The notes under the pieces were generated by a model that was given only the letters and a program-made list of their open reading frames with translations, was not told the origin of the DNA and searched no databases. A stretch of 21,802 nt of DNA, from positions 1 to 21,802 of the forward strand of contig CAYNNP010000101.1 of NCBI GenBank assembly GCA_964398215.1. The letters run 5' to 3'. Position 1 is the stretch's first letter, and each line of letters begins with the position of its first letter. The stretch is from CAYNNP01 sp964398215 (GTDB lineage: Bacteria; Planctomycetota; Planctomycetia; Pirellulales; Pirellulaceae). Shown here piece after piece: positions 7,360 through 14,826 of the stretch. The translations under genes and the position numbers were made by a program.

Positions 7360-10300
7360 CTACCTTTCGGCCATTTGGACAATCGGTTCTTTTTGGATTC
7401 CGGACTCCCAATTTCCTTTCACATTTTCAACGACCACCGAAGTGCGAGCGCGACGCAGGTCTCGCATGGTAGTTTGGGTAGGCATCGGATCGGAGTCTTG
7501 ACCAGGAACCGTAGATGCATCCTCTGGAAGAGGCGGCGGCAATGACTCCTGCGAATCCGATTCCGTTTCGGCGCCAAAGTCGCTTGCGTTCTCGATCCAG
7601 CGTCCATCTGGATCCAATTGCATCACACCAAGTTCTCGATACAACCGCAAGCGGGCCGCGTAGTAATCAAGCCAAGCGGCCAGGAAACTATTCTGTGAAC
7701 TTTGCAACGAACTCTGTGCACTTAACAAGTTGATTGCCGTTGTTGGATTGATCTGCGCCTGAACGCCCGGCTGCCCTGGCGGCGGCGGCGTCAACAACGA
7801 CAGTTGCGTCTGATCCACCCGTCGAAGTGCGATCGTGACCGCGCGACGCTGAATTTCCAACTGTAGTCTTCGCTGACGTAGCGTTCGCAACAACGCTCTG
7901 ACTCCTCGCTGCAAGGCGTCGCGCGATTGTATCAAGCTTCTGCGGTCGCGCTGGTATTGAATCAGCGCCTCGCGATATCCGTTTCGCTCCAACAGTCGTG
8001 CCAGCGGCGCGTCGAATTCGATGCCAAGCTGCAGTCGGCTAGTGCCGTCACGAAAATCGACTGGGTTGTTTCGGGCAGTGCGAATATCACCACTGCCGGT
8101 AATCGTCAGATCTGATTGCAACGCATCGGCAGCAACTTGGATCGCACGCCAACTATCAACCAATGCGGCGCGCCCGTTCATAAAGTCCAGCCGGTTGTTC
8201 AAGGCAATCTGAAAGGCGGCTTCTGGCTCAAGGTCGACTTCTTCGACAGCAATGATCTCCAAGCGTGCTTGTGCCGGAATCAGCGAAAGTCGTTCGACCA
8301 GTTGTAAATACGATTGAATCCACGCGGTCAGTCCACGAATCGTTTCAATGCGGTTCTTTTTGGTATTCGATTCAGTCAATTTGTCAAGTTTCTCGATCGC
8401 GATGTCAAATCCAGTTTCGCCGGACTCGAGATCTTTCAGTCGCTGATCAAGCCGTTCGCGATCACGTTTGAACCGAGACTTTTCCTCGTCGCGCATGACA
8501 CGTTCACGCTCAGGTGCAATTTCCTCTAACCGCTGCAGATCCGCACGGGCTTCTTCAAACAACTCACGGACTGGTTCGACAAACTGCTGTGCGCTTGTCA
8601 AAATTCCGGTTGGCTCGGAAGTCAAATTCTGGGCAGTGGTTCGCGCAAGAACAACACGTTTGCACAACTCGAGCAAGTCTTCCAACCACTCTTTTTCTTC
8701 GTCAAGCGACTCATCGACGTTGTCTTCGGTCAGGCGGTCCATCAGTGTTTCCAAACGCTCGGACGCATCGACGAACTCTTGTTGGAACTCGTCGGCTTCG
8801 GTTTGCGAGAGCGCCGCAAGCTTATCTAGTGACTCTTGATCAGCCTCGGAAAGCTCGGTTTCGTAGTCGTCCGCAGTTTCTTTCCACTTGCTCAGTCCGC
8901 TCGGCAAACCCTTGACCTGTCTGCCAACAGCTTCGACCAGGCCTTGCAAACGAATCAATGTACGATCGACGTCAACGATGTCTTTTTTCAAATCCAGCTC
9001 CTGCAACACCTGGAACTGTGTTTCCACAAGCTTGACTCGTGCGGTCAAATTCAGCAGTTCGCCGACTTGTCCGATTCGATCTTGCAACTCAAGAAGTGAC
9101 TCCAGGACGGATGCCGATTTGGTTGGCAGCAACTGAAACTGCCGCACAAGTTCTTCGTCCAGATCGACCGGCAAGTCTGCTGGCAGGCCGAGTATTTGAG
9201 TTTTGTAGTTGTCGACCGACAGTTCAAGCGAGTTGGTTTGGTCCAGCAAATTTGCTCGAGTGACTTCGATGTTCTGACGGAATTGATCAACCTGGACGAT
9301 GTCAATCAAATCGTTGTCATACAAGGCTTCCAAGCGATCGCGTGTTCGCAATTGCAATCGCAGATTGTCTTCCGTGTTGCGGATCTGTTGGACTTGTTGC
9401 AACAAACCAAGGTAGCCGTTCACTCCGCCGAATCCACTGAATGACTGAAGCGTCGTGCTGATACCGCCTCGCTGCGGGCCGGTGACACCCAACTCGCCAA
9501 TCACAACCTGAGTAAAAAAGCCCTGCCGAAATTGGCTGTATGCGCGAAGGTTTGCCAGCAGGCGACGTTCGGTCAGCGTCAGTTGCTCAAGCGCGACATC
9601 GCGGCCAGCGCCACGCAACAGCGGCTGGACGAACGAAAAGTTGGCAATCGAGCTTGCTAGGCTGACATCGCGACCAGTGAACTCAAACGCGAACGAGTTT
9701 GCAAAACCAACCAGAACTTCTCCAGCAGTTGCGAACCGTCTGGTCGCTTGGTAGTCGTTCGTGTTGGTTAAGCCATTACTCTCTGGAATACTGAACGGAC
9801 CGTTGACGACGTACTGGTTGGTCAACGGATTGAACCCGATCGTCGCCGGTGCCGTGTCGCCCTGATGAGCATACGCAAGCGAATTGCCGCCAAAAAACTG
9901 CGTGTCCAACAAGAATCGCTGGCCAGTCACATCCAACGATGTGAGATAAAGAGTTTCGAGATTGCTTTGATGTAGCGGAGAGTGGACATAAGCCAGTCGC
10001 ACCGCGGAATTCACATCGAGTTTGACTTCGTTCTCGTCTGTCAGTTCGGTGTATTCGGCCAATTGCAATCGCCAAGCCGGATTTTCCAAGCTGGATTGGA
10101 CACCATTGCGCGCCCAGTGCTTCCATCCTTTTTTTCCATCAACGCAGTGCATGTACCGATGCGACGACGGATCGTCTTTTGGCATCGGAGAACAATCGGG
10201 GTTGCTAGGGTCAGCATACCGGCTGCGCGGATCCATATCGATTCGAACGTTCCCTACTGCCCAGCGCGGATCGTGGTTGCGTTCTGCGATCGTACAATAG

Positions 10301-10431
10301 GCTTCGCGATCCGCATCCAACCGATGCTGTGTTTGCGAACATCCCAACAGCAACTGGCTTGCAAACGCAAGAAGCAAATAGCCTCCAACACGCTTTGGCT
10401 TTGACCGAAAATGACGAAGCAACAGTTGCAC
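7360..10431 (-). CDS. Giant TolC-type outer-membrane factor, lipoprotein
   Basis: This 1,023-residue protein is a TolC/OEP-family outer-membrane channel that is about twice the usual 430-500 residues. The N-terminus has basic residues, a hydrophobic run and a lipobox (LLLG-C, Cys31), so it should be a lipid-anchored outer-membrane protein. A first TolC-like half covers about 130-425: FANSFAFEFTGRDVSL and SFVQPLLRGAGRDVALEQL are typical of these channels, followed by a QVQQIRNTEDNLRLQLRTRDRLEALY helix. A Leu/Glu/Lys/Arg/Asp-rich, probably coiled-coil region of about 300 residues (430-730) follows. The second half (about 735-935) has PEAAFQIALNNRLDF, the beta segment DLTITGSGDI, and LLSAQSSLQSSQNSFLAAWLDYYAARLRLYRELG. 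Asp/Ser/Pro-rich residues form the tail. The start is GTG, with AGGGA about 9 bases upstream. It is the first gene of the export block. Confidence 0.92.
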   Translation of the reverse strand: MQLLLRHFRSKPKRVGGYLLLAFASQLLLGCSQTQHRLDADREAYCTIAERNHDPRWAVGNVRIDMDPRSRYADPSNPDCSPMPKDDPSSHRYMHCVDGKKGWKHWARNGVQSSLENPAWRLQLAEYTELTDENEVKLDVNSAVRLAYVHSPLHQSNLETLYLTSLDVTGQRFLLDTQFFGGNSLAYAHQGDTAPATIGFNPLTNQYVVNGPFSIPESNGLTNTNDYQATRRFATAGEVLVGFANSFAFEFTGRDVSLASSIANFSFVQPLLRGAGRDVALEQLTLTERRLLANLRAYSQFRQGFFTQVVIGELGVTGPQRGGISTTLQSFSGFGGVNGYLGLLQQVQQIRNTEDNLRLQLRTRDRLEALYDNDLIDIVQVDQFRQNIEVTRANLLDQTNSLELSVDNYKTQILGLPADLPVDLDEELVRQFQLLPTKSASVLESLLELQDRIGQVGELLNLTARVKLVETQFQVLQELDLKKDIVDVDRTLIRLQGLVEAVGRQVKGLPSGLSKWKETADDYETELSEADQESLDKLAALSQTEADEFQQEFVDASERLETLMDRLTEDNVDESLDEEKEWLEDLLELCKRVVLARTTAQNLTSEPTGILTSAQQFVEPVRELFEEARADLQRLEEIAPERERVMRDEEKSRFKRDRERLDQRLKDLESGETGFDIAIEKLDKLTESNTKKNRIETIRGLTAWIQSYLQLVERLSLIPAQARLEIIAVEEVDLEPEAAFQIALNNRLDFMNGRAALVDSWRAIQVAADALQSDLTITGSGDIRTARNNPVDFRDGTSRLQLGIEFDAPLARLLERNGYREALIQYQRDRRSLIQSRDALQRGVRALLRTLRQRRLQLEIQRRAVTIALRRVDQTQLSLLTPPPPGQPGVQAQINPTTAINLLSAQSSLQSSQNSFLAAWLDYYAARLRLYRELGVMQLDPDGRWIENASDFGAETESDSQESLPPPLPEDASTVPGQDSDPMPTQTTMRDLRRARTSVVVENVKGNWESGIQKEPIVQMAER

Positions 10432-10473
10432 TGATAATTTCCCTGGTTACCGCCAATACGGATAATTCATCGC

Positions 10474-10486
10474 GTGATCCGATCAC
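10474..10486 (-). promoter_or_regulatory. Possible operator, 6-bp-arm palindrome
   Basis: GTGATCCGATCAC is a 13-base palindrome with one central base. It lies about 43-55 bases upstream of the GTG start of the outer-membrane-factor gene, where a repressor or activator of the export block could sit. The only evidence is symmetry and position; chance is a serious alternative. Confidence 0.2.
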
Positions 10487-10614
10487 TCGCTCCATGTTGG
10501 TTTATCAACGGTTATTATCGTTATTCGGACTTTGTCGACATAAGCGTTTTGCGAATCAAGTTGTATCGTTAAAGGTTGCCCGCCGTACCGCTCCAGGCGA
10601 TACAACCCACAAGG

Positions 10615-10646
10615 TTTATCAACCAGTTTGACGATTTACTGAGCCG
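10615..10646. repeat. 32-bp direct repeat, left of the N gap
   Basis: These 32 bases are repeated exactly at 10747-10778 on the other side of the gap. The shared piece ends in GATTTACTGAGCCG, which is also the edge of the large palindrome at 16611-16770 (read on the minus strand). Identical contig ends next to Ns usually mean that an assembler stopped at a repeat and scaffolded across it. Confidence 0.85.
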
Positions 10647-10746
10647 NNNNNNNNNNNNNNNNNNNNNNNNNNNNNNNNNNNNNNNNNNNNNNNNNNNNNN
10701 NNNNNNNNNNNNNNNNNNNNNNNNNNNNNNNNNNNNNNNNNNNNNN
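10647..10746. other. Scaffold gap of exactly 100 Ns
   Basis: Exactly 100 undetermined bases, the usual placeholder for a gap of unknown length. True content and length are unknown. Flanking identity suggests either a collapsed overlap of two contigs (no real gap) or a missing repeat unit. Confidence 0.97.
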
Positions 10747-10795
10747 TTTATCAACCAGTTTGACGATTTACTGAGCCGAAGGGCGATAGCCCCGG
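10747..10795. repeat. 32-bp direct repeat (second copy) plus GGGC-GATA-GCCC hairpin
   Basis: 10747-10778 repeats 10615-10646 exactly and is followed directly by the small hairpin GGGCGATAGCCC. The whole stretch (GATTTACTGAGCCG then GGGCGATAGCC) follows the same plan as the palindrome at 16611-16770 (GATTTACTGAGCCG then GGCGCTAGCC on the minus strand), so it looks like a diverged half of the same dispersed repeat family. Confidence 0.7.
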
Positions 10796-10916
10796 TTTCG
10801 AACAGTCAGTAACCGAGTTTGCGGGTTAGTGAAGCCTTACGATTCGTAACCGTTCGTCGGTTGCCAGGGATGATGCAGCAGAACGCACTGCGGAATTCAA
10901 TCGAGCAGCCGAGTTT

Positions 10917-13241
10917 CTATTTCACCAGAGTGATGTAGAAATCTGCTGCCTCAACGCGGCCAGACCATTCACCTTTGGGCGGCGAATAGATCACTTCTGA
11001 GCCGTCATCGGATCGTCTCCACAAATTGACTTCGCCAAATCCATAGTTGCACGCAACCTTGATCGGCTGATCGGATTTCAAAACTCGATCTTCCAGGTAG
11101 ACGACTCCGCTTGTCCTCTGTCCGTTTCCATTCGCATTGGGCATCGGCGCGAAACCCATGGAGGTTTCGCCGATCTTCAATTTCTCGCCTGGTTTCAAGA
11201 CAATGTGGACGTGATCGACAGCCAACCATCCACCCCGCCAGTGCAGGGAACTTAAATGCCATCCCTTGTGGGTCATCGTTGGAACGGGACCCAATTCAAA
11301 CTGGTTTCGCGAGACGCGAATTTCTTTGTCACTCACGTTTTCTAAAATGCCTGACCAAGTGTAATTCTTGTTCAACTGGCACTTGGTTGTCTCAGGAACC
11401 AAGGCAAAGCGAAGTCCATTTTTGGGTTTGCCCCAAAGATGTTCCGGGACAACTTTCGGAGACTGGTGTTTCCATTTTGCAACCGGCACATACTCTTTCG
11501 CAGCGATTTTCAATCGAGCCGATTCAATCTGTTGGTCGAAATCGGCAAGCTGTCTGGTCACACTTTCAAGTGTTGGTTGGTCGTCCACCCGCGCCAACAG
11601 GCCAGCGTTGTCTTTGGCGATGCGGGAAAAGTCGACAAATAAATTACTCTTTTCTCGAAGCGTTTTCTTGCCCAACAAGAACATCGATTTGTTCATGATC
11701 CGAATACCACGATTGGCAAGATCCAGGTCTTGCGTGTTGAACAATCGACGCAAATTGCGATACGTGTTTGTGTCACCATTTCGGATTCCCTGGACGATCT
11801 TCCGTTCGATCTCAGGCCAATGGTCGTAGGGATTCCCCGTGTAAGGTCCGAAAATATGGTCGCGGTAGGGATCGCTCCAGTTGGCGCGGTGACGGATGTA
11901 GAACAACCTTCGTTGATAAAGGTACCGGATCGATATGGTTTCCATGTCATCAGAATGTGGGATGCCGTAATCGAAACCTTGCGTCATCGATTCGTCAACC
12001 GGTTGGTATCGCCCAGGTGAGTCAGCGCGAGGGCGGTACAGATCGGGCAAGTCTCGTGCATGATCCGATGGTTGCATGCGAGGCCGAAGCCCGGACGCTG
12101 CGAACATCTCTTTCAGTCGTTCACTCAAGTCGCCGGGCAAGGCCTCGTAGCGACGCTTGCGAATTTCTTGGTTACTAACGTGCCCCGAAATCAGCTCGCC
12201 GGGATTGTCAAGGATCGAACTGGTAAGCATGTGACCACCGGGCATCCGTTCAACTTGACCTTGCATGCCAAGTCTAGGCGCCACCTTTGGCATCGCCGAA
12301 TTCTCACCATTCATATAGTTGACCAACCATAGTCGTTGTCCGCCTAGCCCTAGCTCGAACGAGAGCGTTTGCATTTCGCCCCATGGATCGCTCGGCGAAA
12401 CAAACGTGACGTCTAAGTAACCGGTGACTGGCATGTTTGGTTTGTAATGTTGGAATGCACTCCAGTGGTACATCGTGTTTAAGTCCCACTGGGATGCACG
12501 TACTGAAACATCAACGACTTGCTGGTCCAGCAGACTCTGCAGTTCTCGCTCCACGAACTCACGCGTGCCTTGTTTGGTTTTCCGCCACACAAACAACTTG
12601 AGCAAACGCTGAAGATCGCGTTCTTTGACGCCTTGTTGAAATTCATCAACAAGGTTTGTTTTCGAAGCCTCCGGGAATTCGGTTGGCGCTATTGCCTTTG
12701 GTATCTGGTCATAAAAGGAAACGAAACGATTCAGCAGCGTCAATCCGTTTTGCGAATTCTGAATTCGTTCCATCTGCGTGTATGGCCGCTGATAAAGATC
12801 CAGCGTACGTACCGGCAAACTGTAGATTCCCGATTTCTCGGTTTTGATAACCAATCGAACCCACCACACGCCACGCATTTTTTGCCCGTCGTCGTAGCGT
12901 GTATAGAACCGAAAGAATGTGTTGCTTGGCAGTTTCCGGTTGTCGACGATATCGCGCAAGACGCTTTTCGCAGCATCGCTTACGTGGGCACGATCCAATT
13001 CTTCGAGTGCGACTTCGGCTACTTCGTCTGCAGTCAGTTTCGGCTGTATTTTTCCGACGTAATTCTTAGCAGCATCCGTATTGAACTCGGCAACCGCTTC
13101 GTCCAGCGAACGCGAATCGTCATGCTGACGGACAACGCAGGCAATGCTCTCGGCGGATGGTTGTCCAGCAAACGAGCAGACCGCAACAAAAGACCAGCAA
13201 CCATACGCAATCGCGCACAAAATCAGCTTGCGAATAAACAA
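10917..13241 (-). CDS. Unrecognised secreted protein, 774 aa
   Basis: I do not recognise this family. The open frame reaches up to 13295. The best start is a TTG at 13241, preceded by GGGAG 8 bases upstream, which gives a clean signal peptide (MFIRKLILCAIAYGCWSFVAVCSFAGQ) and a 774-residue product. The protein is rich in aromatic residues and Trp, with segments such as FFRFYTRYDDGQKMRGVWWVRL and GPYTGNPYDHWPEIERKI. It has a helical middle (about 520-610 of the mature form) and no obvious catalytic motif. The last 170 residues, from LWGKPKNGLRFALVPE, look beta-rich (LENVSDKEIRV, LKPGEKLKIGE). I have an impression of similar C-terminal beta domains in other planctomycete secreted proteins, which is inference only. 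It is probably periplasmic or cell-surface. It stands alone, 114 bp after the protease gene on the same strand. Confidence 0.8.
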   Translation of the reverse strand: MFIRKLILCAIAYGCWSFVAVCSFAGQPSAESIACVVRQHDDSRSLDEAVAEFNTDAAKNYVGKIQPKLTADEVAEVALEELDRAHVSDAAKSVLRDIVDNRKLPSNTFFRFYTRYDDGQKMRGVWWVRLVIKTEKSGIYSLPVRTLDLYQRPYTQMERIQNSQNGLTLLNRFVSFYDQIPKAIAPTEFPEASKTNLVDEFQQGVKERDLQRLLKLFVWRKTKQGTREFVERELQSLLDQQVVDVSVRASQWDLNTMYHWSAFQHYKPNMPVTGYLDVTFVSPSDPWGEMQTLSFELGLGGQRLWLVNYMNGENSAMPKVAPRLGMQGQVERMPGGHMLTSSILDNPGELISGHVSNQEIRKRRYEALPGDLSERLKEMFAASGLRPRMQPSDHARDLPDLYRPRADSPGRYQPVDESMTQGFDYGIPHSDDMETISIRYLYQRRLFYIRHRANWSDPYRDHIFGPYTGNPYDHWPEIERKIVQGIRNGDTNTYRNLRRLFNTQDLDLANRGIRIMNKSMFLLGKKTLREKSNLFVDFSRIAKDNAGLLARVDDQPTLESVTRQLADFDQQIESARLKIAAKEYVPVAKWKHQSPKVVPEHLWGKPKNGLRFALVPETTKCQLNKNYTWSGILENVSDKEIRVSRNQFELGPVPTMTHKGWHLSSLHWRGGWLAVDHVHIVLKPGEKLKIGETSMGFAPMPNANGNGQRTSGVVYLEDRVLKSDQPIKVACNYGFGEVNLWRRSDDGSEVIYSPPKGEWSGRVEAADFYITLVK

Positions 13242-13362
13242 TCTTTGGCTCCCGAAGAAAGTTCTTAACCAACATACCAAGACAACGTTTGGCAAACGAA
13301 CTTCTTAGCCAATAGAACGAGAAAAACACCCGATTTGATTTAGCGAGCCACGTTCGGTGTTT

Positions 13363-13394
13363 TGTTAACCGGCAGTGCGTAGGCACACGCGTCT
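13363..13394. repeat. Diverged half-copy of a dispersed palindromic repeat
   Basis: The sequence GTTAACCGGCAG..CGTAGGCACACGCG closely follows the left half of the palindrome at 21663-21738 (GTTTAACCGGTAG..CGAAGGCGCACGCG). It lies in the 114-169 bp spacer between the protease stop and the secreted-protein start, and appears to lack the opposite arm. This suggests an old, decayed copy. Confidence 0.5.
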
Positions 13395-13409
13395 TTTGAA
13401 GTCGCGCGA

Positions 13410-14690
13410 TTACTTGTCGCCTGCGGCCTCGGGCTCCGCTTTCTCGTCATCCTGTTGATCATTGTCTTTTGCAGCTTCCGGCTCAGAATCGTCTTCGTCA
13501 GAAGTCTCCTTTTCCGGTTTGGGCTCTTCCTTGTCCTCGCCCTTCTCGTCTTTGTCGTTGTCCTTCTCTTCTTTATCCATTTCAGAACCCGCTGTTGGAT
13601 CGTCATACGGCGCGAGCTCTATCTGCAACGTCATCTCTTCGCCTTTGCGAAGAATTCTTACGTCTTGTTTCTTACCGATTGGCAACTGCTCGATCACTGC
13701 ACGCAGTCCGCCCGGATCGCGAACCTTCTGGCCAGCGAACTCCATGATCACATCCATTTGCTGAAGGCCAGCTTGTTCCGCAACGCTACCTTTGACAATC
13801 TGGTAAGCCAACACACCCAACCAAGGCTCCAAGTTGACGCGTCTTGCGATCTTGGGATTCAGTTCTGCCATCGTGACACCGATCGCGGCCCGACGAACGC
13901 TGCCGTGTACCGCCAATTCTTCAGCGATCCAATTTGCTTGGTTCACCGGGATCGCGAACCCAATTCCTTGGTAGCCATTGGAGCGAGTTGCAATGGCGGT
14001 ATTGATACCGATCAACGAACCATCAAGATCAACCAACGCGCCGCCAGAATTTCCTGGATTGATCGCGGCATCGGTTTGCAACAATCGGCTGCGAGGCACG
14101 CGAGGAATCTGCCGATCCTTTGCACTAATGATGCCCGCACTGACAGTTAGATCCAACCGAAAGGGACTTCCGATCGCCAGTACCCAATCACCAATCTCGA
14201 TCACATTCGAATCACCAACGACGATGGCGTCGAATGGTTCTTCGCGATTGATCTCTAAAACCGCAACATCACTCTCAGAATCGCCTTTAATGTTCTTGGC
14301 CTCATACTCACGATCGTCCGCCAATTGAACCACGACACGTTTTGCTCCGCGAATCACATGATTGTTTGTGATCACCCGGCCTTCGCTGCTAACAATCACG
14401 CCCGAACCGATGCCCGTTAGCTTTTTTGTTGGGTCCTCCGGTTCAGGTCGGGCTGGCTGTTGTGTGGGGTCATCGCTGTTCGCTGGCGGCGGGGTTGGCT
14501 GACCGTAAGTCAAAATCGTCACCACCGATGGGCTTGCCTTTCTCGCAGCGACGCGAAAAGCTCGTGAAAGCGCTCGAGGGCCGACTTGCAAATCCCCCTT
14601 TTCGTCGGCAAAAGAGAATGCTGGCAACATGGCCAGAAAAACAGACGCTAGAAGGACTCGCGAAACAGTCATCATCAATCTCGAACTCAT
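13410..14690 (-). CDS. Exported HtrA/DegP-like serine protease (S1C) with charged tail
   Basis: This 426-residue periplasmic quality-control protease has a signal peptide (about 1-28, ending FSFA-DE), a Pro-rich linker (66-88) and a trypsin-like domain with an apparently intact triad. The triad residues are His111 in TNNHVI, Asp141 in SDVAVL and Ser215 in NPGNSGGAL. A single PDZ domain spans about 265-360 (GVTMAELNPK...GVLAYQIVKGSVAEQAGLQQMDVI). The last 60 residues (368-426) are nearly all Glu, Asp, Lys, Gln and Ser, a polyelectrolyte tail absent from E. coli DegP/DegS. With one PDZ domain and a cleavable signal it falls between DegP (two PDZ) and DegS (anchored, one PDZ). M1 is used as start; M6 (or M7) is a possible alternative. 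It is divergent from deoA across 136 bp that must hold both promoters. Confidence 0.93.
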   Translation of the reverse strand: MSSRLMMTVSRVLLASVFLAMLPAFSFADEKGDLQVGPRALSRAFRVAARKASPSVVTILTYGQPTPPPANSDDPTQQPARPEPEDPTKKLTGIGSGVIVSSEGRVITNNHVIRGAKRVVVQLADDREYEAKNIKGDSESDVAVLEINREEPFDAIVVGDSNVIEIGDWVLAIGSPFRLDLTVSAGIISAKDRQIPRVPRSRLLQTDAAINPGNSGGALVDLDGSLIGINTAIATRSNGYQGIGFAIPVNQANWIAEELAVHGSVRRAAIGVTMAELNPKIARRVNLEPWLGVLAYQIVKGSVAEQAGLQQMDVIMEFAGQKVRDPGGLRAVIEQLPIGKKQDVRILRKGEEMTLQIELAPYDDPTAGSEMDKEEKDNDKDEKGEDKEEPKPEKETSDEDDSEPEAAKDNDQQDDEKAEPEAAGDK

Positions 14691-14826
14691 AACAGGTTGT
14701 TGATACTCTTGGTCGACCGACCCGATTAGTATTTTCGATTAGCTTGCCATAAAAGTCTATCCCGATTGCAAGTCTTTTGGTCAACGATATCCGCCATACA
14801 CCACTTGTTTTTGGAAACTGCCAAAG

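Larger units (their letters stand above)
10432..10916. other. Non-coding spacer with scaffold gap
   Basis: This is a 485-bp stretch between the stop of the secreted-protein gene and the start of the outer-membrane-factor gene. It must hold the promoter of the export block on the minus strand, but I see no convincing -35/-10 pair. It also contains a 100-N gap, two copies of a 32-bp repeat and a hairpin repeat (listed separately). Reading frames spanning the Ns are not genes. Confidence 0.8.

Noticed and set aside
10576..10812. Open frames running through the N gap
   Set aside because: They consist of undetermined residues bounded by repeat sequence; not coding.
13242..13295. Upstream TTG start of the secreted protein
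   Set aside because: It lengthens the N-terminus ahead of a good signal peptide. The TTG at 13241 has a GGGAG at the right distance.
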